Below are positions 33,114 to 41,989 of a stretch of DNA of 64,000 nucleotides, in pieces (within the stretch, counting starts at the first letter, position 1; the number at the start of each line of letters is the position of its first letter). The notes under the pieces are model-generated. The model did not search any database and had not been told where the DNA came from. It saw nothing but the letters and a program-made list of their open reading frames with translations. Source of the stretch: Curtobacterium sp. MCJR17_055. GTDB taxonomy: Bacteria; Actinomycetota; Actinomycetes; Actinomycetales; Microbacteriaceae. Both the position numbers and the translations under genes were made by a program. The stretch is from positions 659,179-723,178 of the forward strand of contig NZ_QKLF01000002.1 in the NCBI RefSeq assembly GCF_003224335.1, written 5' to 3'.

Positions 33114-33152
33114 AAAGGCGCTTTCGACGGTCCGTCGTCGAAGCGCTTCGAC
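33114..33152. promoter_or_regulatory. Operator pair in front of sugar importer operon
   Basis: AAAGGCGCTTT (33114-33124) is a degenerate site, and GTCGAAGCGCTTCGAC (33137-33152) is a perfect 16-bp palindrome. Both share the GCGCTT core with the sites before the LacI gene. The importer start is 40 nt past the second site. Confidence 0.65.
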
Positions 33153-33191
33153 AACCGAACCAGCCTCATCCCCCTACAAGGAAGTAGCGAC

Positions 33192-34496
33192 ATGAAGAAG
33201 TCACGCCTGCTCGGCGCACTCGCCGGGCTCGCCGCGACCGCCGTCGTCCTCACCGGCTGTTCCGCCGGCGGGAGCGCCGACGACCGCAGCAACGAGGACG
33301 GCAAGACCCTGAAGCTCTGGCACTTCGAGTCCGAGGACTCCGCCATGGGCAAGGCCTGGAAGGAGTCGATCAAGGTCTTCGAGAAGGAGACCGGCGCCAA
33401 GGTCGAGTTCCAGGAGAAGAGCTTCGAGCAGATCCGGAAGACGGCCAGCCAGTCGCTCAACTCCGACCAGGCCCCGGACCTGATCGAGTACAACAAGGGC
33501 AACGCCACGGCTGGCCTGCTCGCCAGCCAGGGCCTGCTCAGCCCGCTCGACGACGCCGTGGAGAAGTACGGCTGGGACGACAAGCTCGCGAAGTCGTTGC
33601 AGACCACGGCCCGGTACGACGAGAAGGGCGTGATGGGCTCGGGCTCCTGGTACGGCGTGCCCGACTACGGCGAGTACGTCGAGTTCTACTACAACAAGGA
33701 GCTCTTCGAGGAGTACGGCGTCGAGGTCCCGAAGACCGAGGCCGACCTCGAGAAGGCCATGGCGACCTTCGAGTCGAAGGGCGTCACGCCGCTCGCCGAG
33801 TCCGCGGCGGAGTACCCGCTCGGCCAGCTCTGGTACCAGCTCGCGCTGACCAAGGCCGACCGGGACTGGGTCGACGACTACCAGCTGTACAAGAACCCCG
33901 TCGACTTCTCGGACGAGCAGATCAGCTACGCCACGAAGACGATCAAGGACTGGACCGACAAGGGCTACATCTCCGCCGACGCCACCGGCATGAAGGCGGA
34001 GGACGCGGGCACCGCCTTCATCAGCGGCAAGTACCCGATGTTCTTCTCCGGCTCGTGGTGGTACGGCCGCTTCGGCACCGAGATGAAGCAGGACTGGGGC
34101 ACGTTCCTCTACCCCGGCGCAGAGATGTCGCCCGGCTCGTCGGGCAACCTCTGGGTCGTCCCGACCAAGGCGAAGAACAAGACGCTCGCCGAGGAGTTCA
34201 TCGACATCACGCTCCGTCCGGAGATGCAGGCGATCATCGGCAACAACGGTGGCGTCCCGGTCGCGGCGACCGAGTCCGACATCACGGACGAGAAGAGCAA
34301 GGAACTCATCGCCAACTTCAACACGCTCACCGAGCGTGACGGTCTGGCGTTCTACCCCGACTGGCCCACCTCGACCTTCTACGACCAGTTGAACGCCGGT
34401 CTGCAGAGCGTCCTGAACGGCAGCAGCTCGCCCAAGCAGGTCAACGAGGAACTCGGGCAGCAGTACGCCGACGGCGTGAAGGCCGTCACCGGCTGA
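33192..34496 (+). CDS. Extracellular sugar-binding lipoprotein of ABC importer (CUT1)
   Basis: A 434-residue solute-binding protein. The signal peptide ends in VVLTGCSAGG, so Cys23 would be lipidated and anchor it to the membrane. The mature part shows the cluster B fold: LKLWHFESEDSAMGKAWKES, NSDQAPDLIEYNKGN, the hinge region GVPDYGEYVEFYYNKELFEE, and SGSWWYGRF near the binding site. It delivers an oligosaccharide to the two permeases downstream. Because the operon includes a GH31 alpha-xylosidase, an isoprimeverose-like or other xylosyl saccharide is the likely ligand. A hairpin after the gene probably makes it more abundant than the permeases. Confidence 0.92.
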   Translation: MKKSRLLGALAGLAATAVVLTGCSAGGSADDRSNEDGKTLKLWHFESEDSAMGKAWKESIKVFEKETGAKVEFQEKSFEQIRKTASQSLNSDQAPDLIEYNKGNATAGLLASQGLLSPLDDAVEKYGWDDKLAKSLQTTARYDEKGVMGSGSWYGVPDYGEYVEFYYNKELFEEYGVEVPKTEADLEKAMATFESKGVTPLAESAAEYPLGQLWYQLALTKADRDWVDDYQLYKNPVDFSDEQISYATKTIKDWTDKGYISADATGMKAEDAGTAFISGKYPMFFSGSWWYGRFGTEMKQDWGTFLYPGAEMSPGSSGNLWVVPTKAKNKTLAEEFIDITLRPEMQAIIGNNGGVPVAATESDITDEKSKELIANFNTLTERDGLAFYPDWPTSTFYDQLNAGLQSVLNGSSSPKQVNEELGQQYADGVKAVTG

Positions 34497-34543
34497 CCCG
34501 CGGGTCTTCGGACCACCACGGTCGCTGACGTGACCACCTGCCT

Positions 34544-34580
34544 GGAGGCGCGGTGCCGGCCCGACCCGCACCGCGCCTCC
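34544..34580 (+). terminator. Perfect 13-bp hairpin between binding-protein and permease genes
   Basis: GGAGGCGCGGTGC and GCACCGCGCCTCC pair around an 11-nt loop, 48 nt after the binding-protein stop and 52 nt before the permease start. It is probably a partial terminator or RNA-stabilising stem. Confidence 0.65.
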
Positions 34581-34631
34581 CGGCCCCCTCATCCCGCACG
34601 ACCCCCACCTCCCCGGAAGGGAAGCCCGACG

Positions 34632-35609
34632 ATGGCGTCCAGTCCTCCTCTCGCGCCGCTCCGCGGCCGCGTCCCCCGCCCCCGCCGCCGCGACGACGGC
34701 GCGATCATGCCCGCCTCCGGCCGCGGCAGCTACTGGTTCTACCTGCTGCCCGGCTTCGTGCTCCTGGCGGCGATCATCCTCGTGCCGCTCGGCTGGAACG
34801 TGTACCTGTCGTTCACGAACTACCGCGGGATCCTGCCGCCGCAGTTCACCGGCCTCGACAACTGGCGCCGGCTCATGGCGGACGGCCAGTTCTGGATCTC
34901 GTTCCGGAACAGCATCGTGATGATCCTCGCGATGGTGATCGTGCCGACCAGCCTCGGCCTCGTCCTCGCAGCCGCGCTGTTCGACGTCATCGGCAAGAAG
35001 TTCGGCGGCAAGCTCGCGAGCTTCCTCCGCGCCACCTACTACCTCCCGCAGATCCTGCCGGCCGTCATCGCCGCGATCGTCATCGGGTGGATCCTCCGCC
35101 CGGAGAACGGCGCCCTCAACGCGGTGCTCGGCGCGGTCGGACTCGACGGTCTGCAGCACAACTGGCTCGGCAGCCCGGACACCGCACTGCTCTCGGTCGC
35201 GGTCGTGCTCGTGTGGGTGCAGATCGGGTACCCGGTCGTCGTGTTCATGGCCGCCCTGCAGCGCGTCGACCCCGAGCTCTACGAAGCCGCGGAACTCGAC
35301 GGCGCGAACTGGTTCCAGCGCTTCCGCTCCATCACCGTCCACATCATCCGGCCCGAGATCTTCGTCGTCGTGCTCACCTGCACGATCGCGGCGCTCAAGG
35401 TGTTCGGTCCCGTCTACGCCCTCACCGGCGGCGGCCCGGGCAACGCGACCATCGTGCCGAGCTACTACTCGTACAGCCAGTTCTTCCAGGCGCAGCAGGT
35501 CGGCTACGGCGCGACCATCGCCACCGCCCTGACGGTCGTCATCGTCATCGTCGCCATCGGGTTCATCGCCGCCCAGAACCGGGCCGAACGCAAGGAGGAG
35601 GCACGATGA
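34632..35609 (+). CDS. ABC sugar transporter permease (MalF-like)
   Basis: A 325-residue membrane protein with six to seven segments. The EAA loop that contacts the ATPase is YEAAELDGANWFQRFRSITV, a standard CUT1 pattern, with the Gly-containing motif GGGPGNATIVPSYY near the end. The N-terminus is basic and cytoplasmic. The ATG at 34632 was preferred because GGAAGG lies ahead of it. Its stop overlaps the start of the second permease (ATGA). No ATPase is encoded in the operon, which is normal for actinobacterial CUT1 systems that share one MsiK-type ATPase. Confidence 0.92.
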   Translation: MASSPPLAPLRGRVPRPRRRDDGAIMPASGRGSYWFYLLPGFVLLAAIILVPLGWNVYLSFTNYRGILPPQFTGLDNWRRLMADGQFWISFRNSIVMILAMVIVPTSLGLVLAAALFDVIGKKFGGKLASFLRATYYLPQILPAVIAAIVIGWILRPENGALNAVLGAVGLDGLQHNWLGSPDTALLSVAVVLVWVQIGYPVVVFMAALQRVDPELYEAAELDGANWFQRFRSITVHIIRPEIFVVVLTCTIAALKVFGPVYALTGGGPGNATIVPSYYSYSQFFQAQQVGYGATIATALTVVIVIVAIGFIAAQNRAERKEEAR

Positions 35610-36529
35610 CCGTGTCCGCACCCGACACCAGGGCGACCGTGACCGCGGACGCAGGACGGGCCTCCCGGCCGACGACGAAGCCGCGCAAGCGGCCGGGCGA
35701 AGGCGGGGTCAAGCGGCCCGCCGACTGGGTCGTGCTCGCCGGCGGGGTCGTCATCGCGGTGCTCATCGCCGCGCCGTTCCTGCTCATCCTGCTCAACTCA
35801 TTCAAGACGCCCGCGGACTACGCCGCCGGCGGGCCGCTCGCCTGGCCGTCCCAGCTGTCCTTCGACGGCATCACGACGTTCTGGAACCGGGTCGACTTCC
35901 CGCTGAAGCTCTGGAACAGCGTGTTCATCAGCGGCATGGTGGCGCTGCTCGCGGTGCTCATCTCGATCCTCAACGCGTTCGCGATCGGCATCGGCCGGGT
36001 CCGCTACCGCACCTGGATCGTGGTGCTGTTCATGCTCGCGAACATGCTGCCGCAGGAGGTGCTGCTCTACCCGCTCTACATGATGTTCAAGGGCATCGGG
36101 CTGTACGACAACGTGTGGAGCGTCATCATCGTCTTCACGGTGATCCAGTCCGCGTTCGGCACCTACCTGCTGTCGAGCGTCTACGGCACCTTCCCGAAGG
36201 AGATCCTCGAGGCCGCGGCGCTCGACGGCGCGGGTCGCTGGCGGGTGCTCTGGCGGGTCATCGTCCCGATCAGCCGCCCGACCCTGTCGGTCCTGCTCAT
36301 CTTCTTCTTCATCTGGACGTGGAACGAGTTCCTCATCCCGCTGACCTTCCTGGTCAGCAACGACAACCAGACGGTCCCCGTCGCGATCTCCCTGCTGCAG
36401 GGCGACCGGCTCATGGACGTCACGACCACGAGCGCCTCGGCCCTGCTCGGGCTCATCCCCACGCTCGTGTTCTTCCTCATCTTCCAGCGCACGCTCGCGC
36501 GCGGCATCACGGCAGGAGCGGTCAAGTAA
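35606..36529 (+). CDS. ABC sugar transporter permease (MalG-like)
   Basis: A 307-residue permease with six membrane segments. The EAA loop reads LEAAALDGAGRWRVLWRVIV, typical of MalG-type CUT1 permeases. The first 40 residues are a Lys/Arg-rich cytoplasmic tail containing DAGRASRPTTKP, encoded by a copy of the recurrent GGGCCTCCCGG sequence. The start ATG overlaps the stop of the upstream permease, and the final TAA overlaps the ATG of the GH31 gene (TAATG), so the three are coupled. It completes the importer together with the gene at 34632. Confidence 0.92.
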   Translation: MTVSAPDTRATVTADAGRASRPTTKPRKRPGEGGVKRPADWVVLAGGVVIAVLIAAPFLLILLNSFKTPADYAAGGPLAWPSQLSFDGITTFWNRVDFPLKLWNSVFISGMVALLAVLISILNAFAIGIGRVRYRTWIVVLFMLANMLPQEVLLYPLYMMFKGIGLYDNVWSVIIVFTVIQSAFGTYLLSSVYGTFPKEILEAAALDGAGRWRVLWRVIVPISRPTLSVLLIFFFIWTWNEFLIPLTFLVSNDNQTVPVAISLLQGDRLMDVTTTSASALLGLIPTLVFFLIFQRTLARGITAGAVK

Positions 36530-38784
36530 TGAAGTTCACCGACGGGTTCTGGCAGCTCAGGCCCGGAGTCCACCCCGTGTACGCCGCCGAGGCGTACGAC
36601 ATCGACGCACGGCAGTCGCCGGAGGGCGACCGCCTGGTCGTCACGGCGCCGACCAAGGTCATCGCGTCGCGGGGCGACACCCTCAACCGTCCGACCCTCA
36701 CCGTCTCGCTGTCCAGCCCCATGGAGGGCGTGGTCACCGTCCGCGTCGAGCACCACCGTGGTCGCCGACCCGAGCTGTCGTTCGACCTGGTCGGCCAGGA
36801 GGCGGGGCACGGCTCCGTCACGGTCGAGGACGGCGTCGGGACCCTCACCTCCGGCGACCTGTCGGCCGTCGTCACGCCCGGAGCCCCGTGGGACCTCCGG
36901 TTCCTGTCCGAGGGGCGGGTGCTGACCGGCTCCGGGCACAAGTCGCTCGGGTACGTCACGCTCGAGCCCGGCGCCGAGGTGTCGCGCGGGGTCGTCGGCA
37001 ACGCCCGGGTCCAGGGCGCGGACGCCCCCGCCTCGGACACGTTCGTGCACGCGCAGCTCGACCTCGGCGTCGGGGAGCTCGTCTACGGCCTCGGGGAGCG
37101 CTTCGGGCCCCTCGTGAAGAACGGGCAGACCGTCGACATCTGGAACGCCGACGGCGGCACGTCGAGCGAACAGGCGTACAAGAACGTGCCGTTCTACCTG
37201 ACGAACCGCGGGTACGGCGTGCTCGTCGACCACCCCGGGCACGTCTCGTTCGAGGTCGGGTCCGAGACCGTCGAGCGCGTGCAGTTCTCGGTGCCGGGGG
37301 AGTCCCTCGTCTTCCACGTCATCGGCGGGGGCAGCCCGGCGGCCGTCCTCGAGCGCTACACCGCGCTCACCGGCCGGCCGGCGCACGTGCCGGCGTGGTC
37401 GTACGGCCTGTGGCTGTCGACCTCGTTCACGACCGACTACGACGAGGCGACCGTGAGCTCGTTCGTCGACGAGATGGCCGCGCGCCAGCTGCCCGTCTCG
37501 GTGTTCCACTTCGACTGCTTCTGGATGCGCGAGTTCACCTGGTGCGACTTCGAGTGGGACCCCCGGGTGTTCCCGGACCCCACCGGCATGCTCGGACGCC
37601 TGCACGACAAGGACCTGCGGGTCTGCGTGTGGATCAACCCGTACATCGGCCAGGCGTCGGCGCTGTTCGACGAGGCGGTCGATGGCGGCTACCTCGTGAT
37701 GAACCCCGACGGCACCGTCTGGCAGTGGGACCTCTGGCAGGCCGGCATGGGCCTCGTCGACTTCACGAACCCCGAGGCCACCGCCTGGTACCAGTCGAAG
37801 CTCCGCGCGCTCGTCGAACAGGGCGTCGACTGCTTCAAGACCGACTTCGGTGAGCGCATCCCCCTGGACGTCGTCTACGCCGACGGCAGCGACCCCGAGC
37901 GCATGCACAACCTCTACACGCAGCTGTACAACCAGGCCGTGTTCGAGGTGCTCGAGGAGACCCGCGGGAAGGGCGACGCCGTCCTGTTCGCCCGGTCCGC
38001 CACCGCCGGCGGCCAGCAGATGCCGGTGCACTGGGGTGGCGACAACACCTCGTCGTTCCCGTCGATGGCCGAGACGCTCCGCGGTGGGCTCTCGCTCGCA
38101 CTGTCCGGCTTCGGGTTCTGGTCGCACGACATCGGCGGCTTCGAGGGCACGCCCGACCCGGCCGTGTTCAAGCGCTGGGTCCAGTTCGGACTCCTGTCGT
38201 CGCACAGCCGGTTCCACGGCAGCAGCTCGTACCGGGTGCCGTGGGCGTTCGACGAGGAGGCCGTCGACGTCACGCGGATCTTCACCGAGCTGAAGCTCCG
38301 GCTGATGCCGTACCTGTACGCGGCCGGGCTCGAGGCGTCGGCGCGGGGCATCCCCGTCATGCGTCCGATGCCCCTGGCGTTCCCGGACGACCCCACCGCG
38401 GCGTACTGCGACCGGCAGTACATGCTCGGCGCGGACCTGCTCGTCGCGCCGGTGTTCAGCGCGTCGGGCGAGGTCGAGTACTGGTTGCCCGCGGGGTCGT
38501 GGACGAACTGGTTCACCGGCGAGGTCGTCACCGGCGGGGTCTGGCGGCGTGAGCAGCACGGCTTCGACACCCTGCCGCTGTGGGTCCGCGAGGGTGCCGT
38601 GCTCCCGCTGTCCACGCGCACCGACCGGCCGGACCACGACTACCACGAGGCGCTCGAGTTCCGGGCGTTCCCGGGCTCCGCGGGTGCCGGCGCCCGGTCG
38701 GTCGTGGTGACGGCGCCGGACGGCCGTGCGGTGACGTACGACGTCGCCTACGCCGCCGACGGCACGGTCAGCTCCGTCGGCTGA
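36529..38784 (+). CDS. Alpha-xylosidase, glycoside hydrolase family 31 (YicI-like)
   Basis: A 751-residue GH31 enzyme with no signal peptide, so it acts in the cytoplasm on imported saccharides. The nucleophile is Asp439 in CFKTDFGERIP and the acid/base is Asp505 in HWGGDNTSS, 66 residues apart as in E. coli YicI. KTDFGERIPLDVVY and the conserved FHFDCFWM region are specific to the xylosidase branch rather than alpha-glucosidases. It releases xylose from alpha-xylosides such as isoprimeverose, which xylA and xylB in this window can use. It is the last gene of the importer operon, and a long hairpin follows. Confidence 0.93.
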   Translation: MKFTDGFWQLRPGVHPVYAAEAYDIDARQSPEGDRLVVTAPTKVIASRGDTLNRPTLTVSLSSPMEGVVTVRVEHHRGRRPELSFDLVGQEAGHGSVTVEDGVGTLTSGDLSAVVTPGAPWDLRFLSEGRVLTGSGHKSLGYVTLEPGAEVSRGVVGNARVQGADAPASDTFVHAQLDLGVGELVYGLGERFGPLVKNGQTVDIWNADGGTSSEQAYKNVPFYLTNRGYGVLVDHPGHVSFEVGSETVERVQFSVPGESLVFHVIGGGSPAAVLERYTALTGRPAHVPAWSYGLWLSTSFTTDYDEATVSSFVDEMAARQLPVSVFHFDCFWMREFTWCDFEWDPRVFPDPTGMLGRLHDKDLRVCVWINPYIGQASALFDEAVDGGYLVMNPDGTVWQWDLWQAGMGLVDFTNPEATAWYQSKLRALVEQGVDCFKTDFGERIPLDVVYADGSDPERMHNLYTQLYNQAVFEVLEETRGKGDAVLFARSATAGGQQMPVHWGGDNTSSFPSMAETLRGGLSLALSGFGFWSHDIGGFEGTPDPAVFKRWVQFGLLSSHSRFHGSSSYRVPWAFDEEAVDVTRIFTELKLRLMPYLYAAGLEASARGIPVMRPMPLAFPDDPTAAYCDRQYMLGADLLVAPVFSASGEVEYWLPAGSWTNWFTGEVVTGGVWRREQHGFDTLPLWVREGAVLPLSTRTDRPDHDYHEALEFRAFPGSAGAGARSVVVTAPDGRAVTYDVAYAADGTVSSVG

Positions 38785-38809
38785 CCCGCGCGGGCCTGGA
38801 CCCTTCGTC

Positions 38810-38863
38810 CGCGCTCAGCGACAGTCCTCGTGGCGACCGCCGCGAGGACCGTCGCTGAGCGCG
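38810..38863 (+). terminator. Long hairpin after the alpha-xylosidase operon
   Basis: Arms of about 21 bp (CGCGCTCAGCGAC...CTCG and CGAG...GTCGCTGAGCGCG) with one mismatch and a short loop. It ends the operon before the ROK gene. Confidence 0.8.
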
Positions 38864-38918
38864 GGTCCGGGGTGACGGGCGCACTACGCTGACGGGACCA
38901 CGACGGATCGGAGCGGAC

Positions 38919-40106
38919 ATGACGGAGGCGAGCACTGCCTCCCGTCCGGTGCGCACCACGGACGTCGTCCGGCGGCGCAACCTCGCCCGGGTCCTCCGGC
39001 TCGTGCACGAGGGCGGGCCGATGCCGCGCTCGGCACTGACCCGTGAGACCGGCCTGAACCGGTCGACCGTCGCCGCGCTCGTCGGGGAACTCGTCGAGCT
39101 CGGCCTCGTCGTCGAGGGGGACGCGCCGCCCGCGACCGGCGTCGGCCGTCCGAGCGCGACCGTGTCGGCGTCCGCCGAGGTCGTCGCCCTCGCGATCGTC
39201 CCCGAGATCGACGCCGTCACGCTGGCCGTGATCGGTCTCGACGGCACCGAGCACGAACGTCGTACCGTCCGGACCTCGACCGTCTCCACCCCGGACGAGG
39301 CGCTGACCATCGCCACCGACCTCGTCGCCGGTGCTGCGGGACGGCAACGGGACGCCGGCCGCCGGGTGGTGGGCGTCGCCGTCTCCGTCCCCGGCATCGT
39401 GCGCGTCGACGACGGCGTGGTCCGGTACGCACCGCACCTGGCCTGGCGGGACGAGGCCTTCGCCGCCCCGCTGACGGAACGCACCGGGCTGCCGGTCCGG
39501 GCTGCGAACGACGCGAACCTCGGTGTCACCGCCGAGTTCCTGTACGGGGCCGGCCGTGGCGCCACCGACGTCGTCTACGTCAACGGCGGCGCGAGCGGCA
39601 TCGGTGGCGGGATCATCACCGGCGGCCGTCCGCTGACCGGCACCGACGGGTACGCGGGCGAGCTCGGGCACACCTTCGTCGCGGCCAACGGCATCCGTTG
39701 CCACTGCGGTGCTGTCGGGTGCCTGGAGACCGAGGCGTCCCAGGCGGCACTGCTCGACGCCGCGGGGCTCGGGATCGACGAGGCCGACCGGCTCGGGGAG
39801 GTCCTCGCCGACGGGCCCGGGCCGGAGCTCGGCGCGGTCGTCGAACGGCAGGTCACCGCACTCGCCGTCGCGATCCGCAACGTCGTGCACACGGTCAACC
39901 CCGACGTGGTCGTGCTCGGCGGGTTCCTCGGCACGCTCCTGCGCCACGTCGGGACCCGCCTCGAGGACGCCGTGCGGGAGCAGACGATGACGGCGATGGG
40001 GGAGGACCTCCGGATCGTGCCCGCCGAACTCGTCGGCAGTGTGCTGTTCCGCGGAGCGGCCGAGCTGGCCTTCGCGGCACTGCTCGCCGACCCGGCGGCC
40101 GGCTGA
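38919..40106 (+). CDS. ROK family transcriptional regulator
   Basis: A 395-residue ROK repressor. The N-terminal winged helix lies at about 10-75 (RRRNLARVLRLVHEGGPMPR, LTRETGLNRSTVAALVGELV). The sugar-kinase-like ROK domain follows, with VGVAVSVPGIVRVDDGVVRY, the zinc motif RCHCGAVGCLETEAS and the nucleotide-like segment VNGGASGIGGGIITGG. Regulators of this type (XylR, NagC, Mlc) sense sugars or sugar phosphates. It follows the alpha-xylosidase operon after a terminator, so it may control xylose genes such as xylA-xylB, but no shared operator was proved. Codons 5-10 contain the GCCTCCCGTC decamer. Confidence 0.9.
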   Translation: MTEASTASRPVRTTDVVRRRNLARVLRLVHEGGPMPRSALTRETGLNRSTVAALVGELVELGLVVEGDAPPATGVGRPSATVSASAEVVALAIVPEIDAVTLAVIGLDGTEHERRTVRTSTVSTPDEALTIATDLVAGAAGRQRDAGRRVVGVAVSVPGIVRVDDGVVRYAPHLAWRDEAFAAPLTERTGLPVRAANDANLGVTAEFLYGAGRGATDVVYVNGGASGIGGGIITGGRPLTGTDGYAGELGHTFVAANGIRCHCGAVGCLETEASQAALLDAAGLGIDEADRLGEVLADGPGPELGAVVERQVTALAVAIRNVVHTVNPDVVVLGGFLGTLLRHVGTRLEDAVREQTMTAMGEDLRIVPAELVGSVLFRGAAELAFAALLADPAAG

Positions 40107-40187
40107 GTCGATCGGCCTGCACGCGACCGCAGTCCCGGCGCGAGCGAGCGCGGCGCCCGCGATCCGCGCGTGGTCGGGTGGACCCGC

Positions 40188-40224
40188 GGACGCCCGCCGC
40201 AGTTCGGGTCAGGGGCGGGCGTCC
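40188..40224. terminator. Hairpin between convergent ROK and MarR genes
   Basis: GGACGCCCGCC and GGCGGGCGTCC pair perfectly over 11 bp around a 15-nt loop. The 283-bp spacer it lies in holds no gene that I can support. Confidence 0.6.
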
Positions 40225-40389
40225 ACGGCCAGCGCGTGCCTCCGGGAGTGGCAGGCGCGAGTCGTCGCTCCGCGAGGTCAGGGTCCCTCGTGTGCCTTCC
40301 GGCTGGGCGACTCGGGGAACGCTACGCCGTCCGGCTGGACCGTGCCCAGGGTGCGCCGAGCGGCTCGTCCGGCACCGACGGGCGCGGGG

Positions 40390-40899
40390 TCAGGCGGACC
40401 GGCGGCGCCGCGGGGCAGCGGAGCGTGGAGGTGCCTCGCGCAGTCGCGTCCCGACCTGTCCGAGGATGCGGGCGAGCGACTCGGTGTCCGCCTCGGACAG
40501 TGACGCGAAGAGGAGCTCCCGCACGAGTGCGATGTGCCCGGGGAACACGGCGGCGAGGACGTCGCGGCCGGCGTCGGTGATCGACACGACGACCCGGCGT
40601 TCGTCCTCGGGGGAGGCAGCCCGCGACACGAGTCCGCGCTGGTCGAGCAACTGCGCCTGGTACGTCAGCCCGCTCCGGCTGTAGACGACGCCGTCGGCGA
40701 GGTCGGTCATGCTCCGGCTCCCGCTCGGGGCGTCACCGAGTCGGGCCAGGAGCTGGAACTGCACGTAGCTGAGCGCTCCGACGTCCTTGAGCTGCTTCTC
40801 GACCGCGGGGCGGAGCAGCGCGCTGACCTCGGTGAAGGACAGGTAGGCGGACAGCTCCGCGGTGGTCAGTGGGCGTGGGGTCTCCGGCACGATCTCCAT
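40390..40899 (-). CDS. MarR family regulator of quinone oxidoreductase
   Basis: A 169-residue MarR protein. Recognisable segments are LSYVQFQLLARLGDAPSGSR, MTDLADGVVYSRSGLTYQAQ and the wing region SRAASPEDERRVVVSITDAG. The ATG at 40899 (MEIVPETPRPL) begins at the family position; a start at 40944 would run through the operator. It is divergent from an NADPH:quinone-type reductase, and two almost identical 18-bp palindromes occupy the space between. The classic reading is that an electrophile or quinone releases the repressor and induces the reductase. Confidence 0.9.
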   Translation of the reverse strand: MEIVPETPRPLTTAELSAYLSFTEVSALLRPAVEKQLKDVGALSYVQFQLLARLGDAPSGSRSMTDLADGVVYSRSGLTYQAQLLDQRGLVSRAASPEDERRVVVSITDAGRDVLAAVFPGHIALVRELLFASLSEADTESLARILGQVGTRLREAPPRSAAPRRRRSA

Positions 40900-40907
40900 C
40901 CTACCTG

Positions 40908-40936
40908 TTGCTTCGAGTTCGAAGCAGTGGTACGTT
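40908..40936 (+). promoter_or_regulatory. Promoter of quinone oxidoreductase gene
   Basis: -35 TTGCTT (40908-40913), a 17-nt spacer and -10 TACGTT (40931-40936). The first operator covers the -35 and most of the spacer. Confidence 0.6.
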
Positions 40937-40963
40937 CTTGGCAAGTGCTTCGAACTCGAAGCA
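40909..40963. promoter_or_regulatory. Two 18-bp MarR operators
   Basis: TGCTTCGAGTTCGAAGCA (40909-40926) and TGCTTCGAACTCGAAGCA (40946-40963). Each has perfect 8-bp arms; only the 2-bp centres differ, and the spacing is 37 bp. They lie between the divergent MarR and oxidoreductase genes. Confidence 0.8.
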
Positions 40964-40982
40964 AAAACGAGAGGAAACGACC

Positions 40983-41912
40983 ATGAAGGCCATCCAGTTC
41001 TCCGAAGTCGGCGGCCCCGAGGTGCTCCGCACCGTCGACGTCGAGCAGCCCACTCCCGGTGCCGGCGAGGTGCGCGTGCGCGTCGCCGCTTCCGCGTTCA
41101 ACGCCGCCGACAACGGCATGCGAGCGGGGTTCCTCCCCATCCCGGTCGTCCTGCCGCACGTCCCCGGCTACGACGTCTCCGGCACGGTCGACGCCCTGGG
41201 CTCCGGCGTCGACGGGCTCGCCGTCGGTGACGCCGTCATCGGGTTCCTGCCGATGGAGCGCGACGGCGGCGCTGCCGAGTACGTCATCGCACCCGCCGAG
41301 GCCCTGGTGCACGCACCGACGAGCATCCCGCTCGAGGACGCCGCGGCGCTGCCGTCCGTGGCACTCACCGCGTGGCAGGCACTCGTCGACGACGGTGGAC
41401 TCGAAGCCGGGCAGCGCCTGCTCGTCGTCGGAGCCGGTGGCGTCGTCGGGAAGTACGCGGTCCAGCTCGCGAAGCAGTGGGGTGTGCACGTCATCGCGAC
41501 CGCGAGTCCCCGCAGCGCCGACGCCGTCCGGGCAGCGGGCGCGGACGAGGTCGTCGACCACACGACGACCGACCTCGCCGACGCCGTCACCGGACCGGTC
41601 GACGTCCTGCTCAACCTCGCCCCGATCGAGCCCGAGGAGTTCACCCGTCTCGTCACCCTCGTCCGTGACGGTGGCGTGGTCGTGAGCACCACCGCCTGGA
41701 TGGCCGCTCCCGACGACGCCACCCGCGGGGTCCGCTCCGCCGTCGTGTTCGTGCTGCCGAACCGCGACCGCCTGGCGCGACTGGCCGCGATGGTGGACGA
41801 CGGCTCGCTCCACGTCGAGGTCACCCGCCGCATCCCGCTCGACGCACTGCCGGCCCTGCACGCGGAGGCGAGCACAGGGCGCATCACCGGCAAGGTGGTC
41901 GTCCTGCCCTGA
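40983..41912 (+). CDS. NADP-dependent quinone/alkenal oxidoreductase (zinc-free MDR)
   Basis: A 309-residue medium-chain reductase of the QOR branch. It lacks the structural zinc cysteines of true alcohol dehydrogenases. The family region is PGYDVSGTVDALGSGVDGLA, and the nucleotide motif is LLVVGAGGVVGKYAVQLAK with a variant AGGVVG core. GAGAGGAAA precedes the ATG. It is controlled by the adjacent MarR gene through two operators, so it is probably a detoxifying reductase for quinones or reactive carbonyls that itself is induced by them. Confidence 0.9.
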   Translation: MKAIQFSEVGGPEVLRTVDVEQPTPGAGEVRVRVAASAFNAADNGMRAGFLPIPVVLPHVPGYDVSGTVDALGSGVDGLAVGDAVIGFLPMERDGGAAEYVIAPAEALVHAPTSIPLEDAAALPSVALTAWQALVDDGGLEAGQRLLVVGAGGVVGKYAVQLAKQWGVHVIATASPRSADAVRAAGADEVVDHTTTDLADAVTGPVDVLLNLAPIEPEEFTRLVTLVRDGGVVVSTTAWMAAPDDATRGVRSAVVFVLPNRDRLARLAAMVDDGSLHVEVTRRIPLDALPALHAEASTGRITGKVVVLP

Positions 41913-41989
41913 GCCGCACGAGCCCCGGGGTGGTCGTCAGCGTCAGCGGGTCGGCTCCGCCTCCGGCGCGGGCCGGGGTCCGGGTCAGG

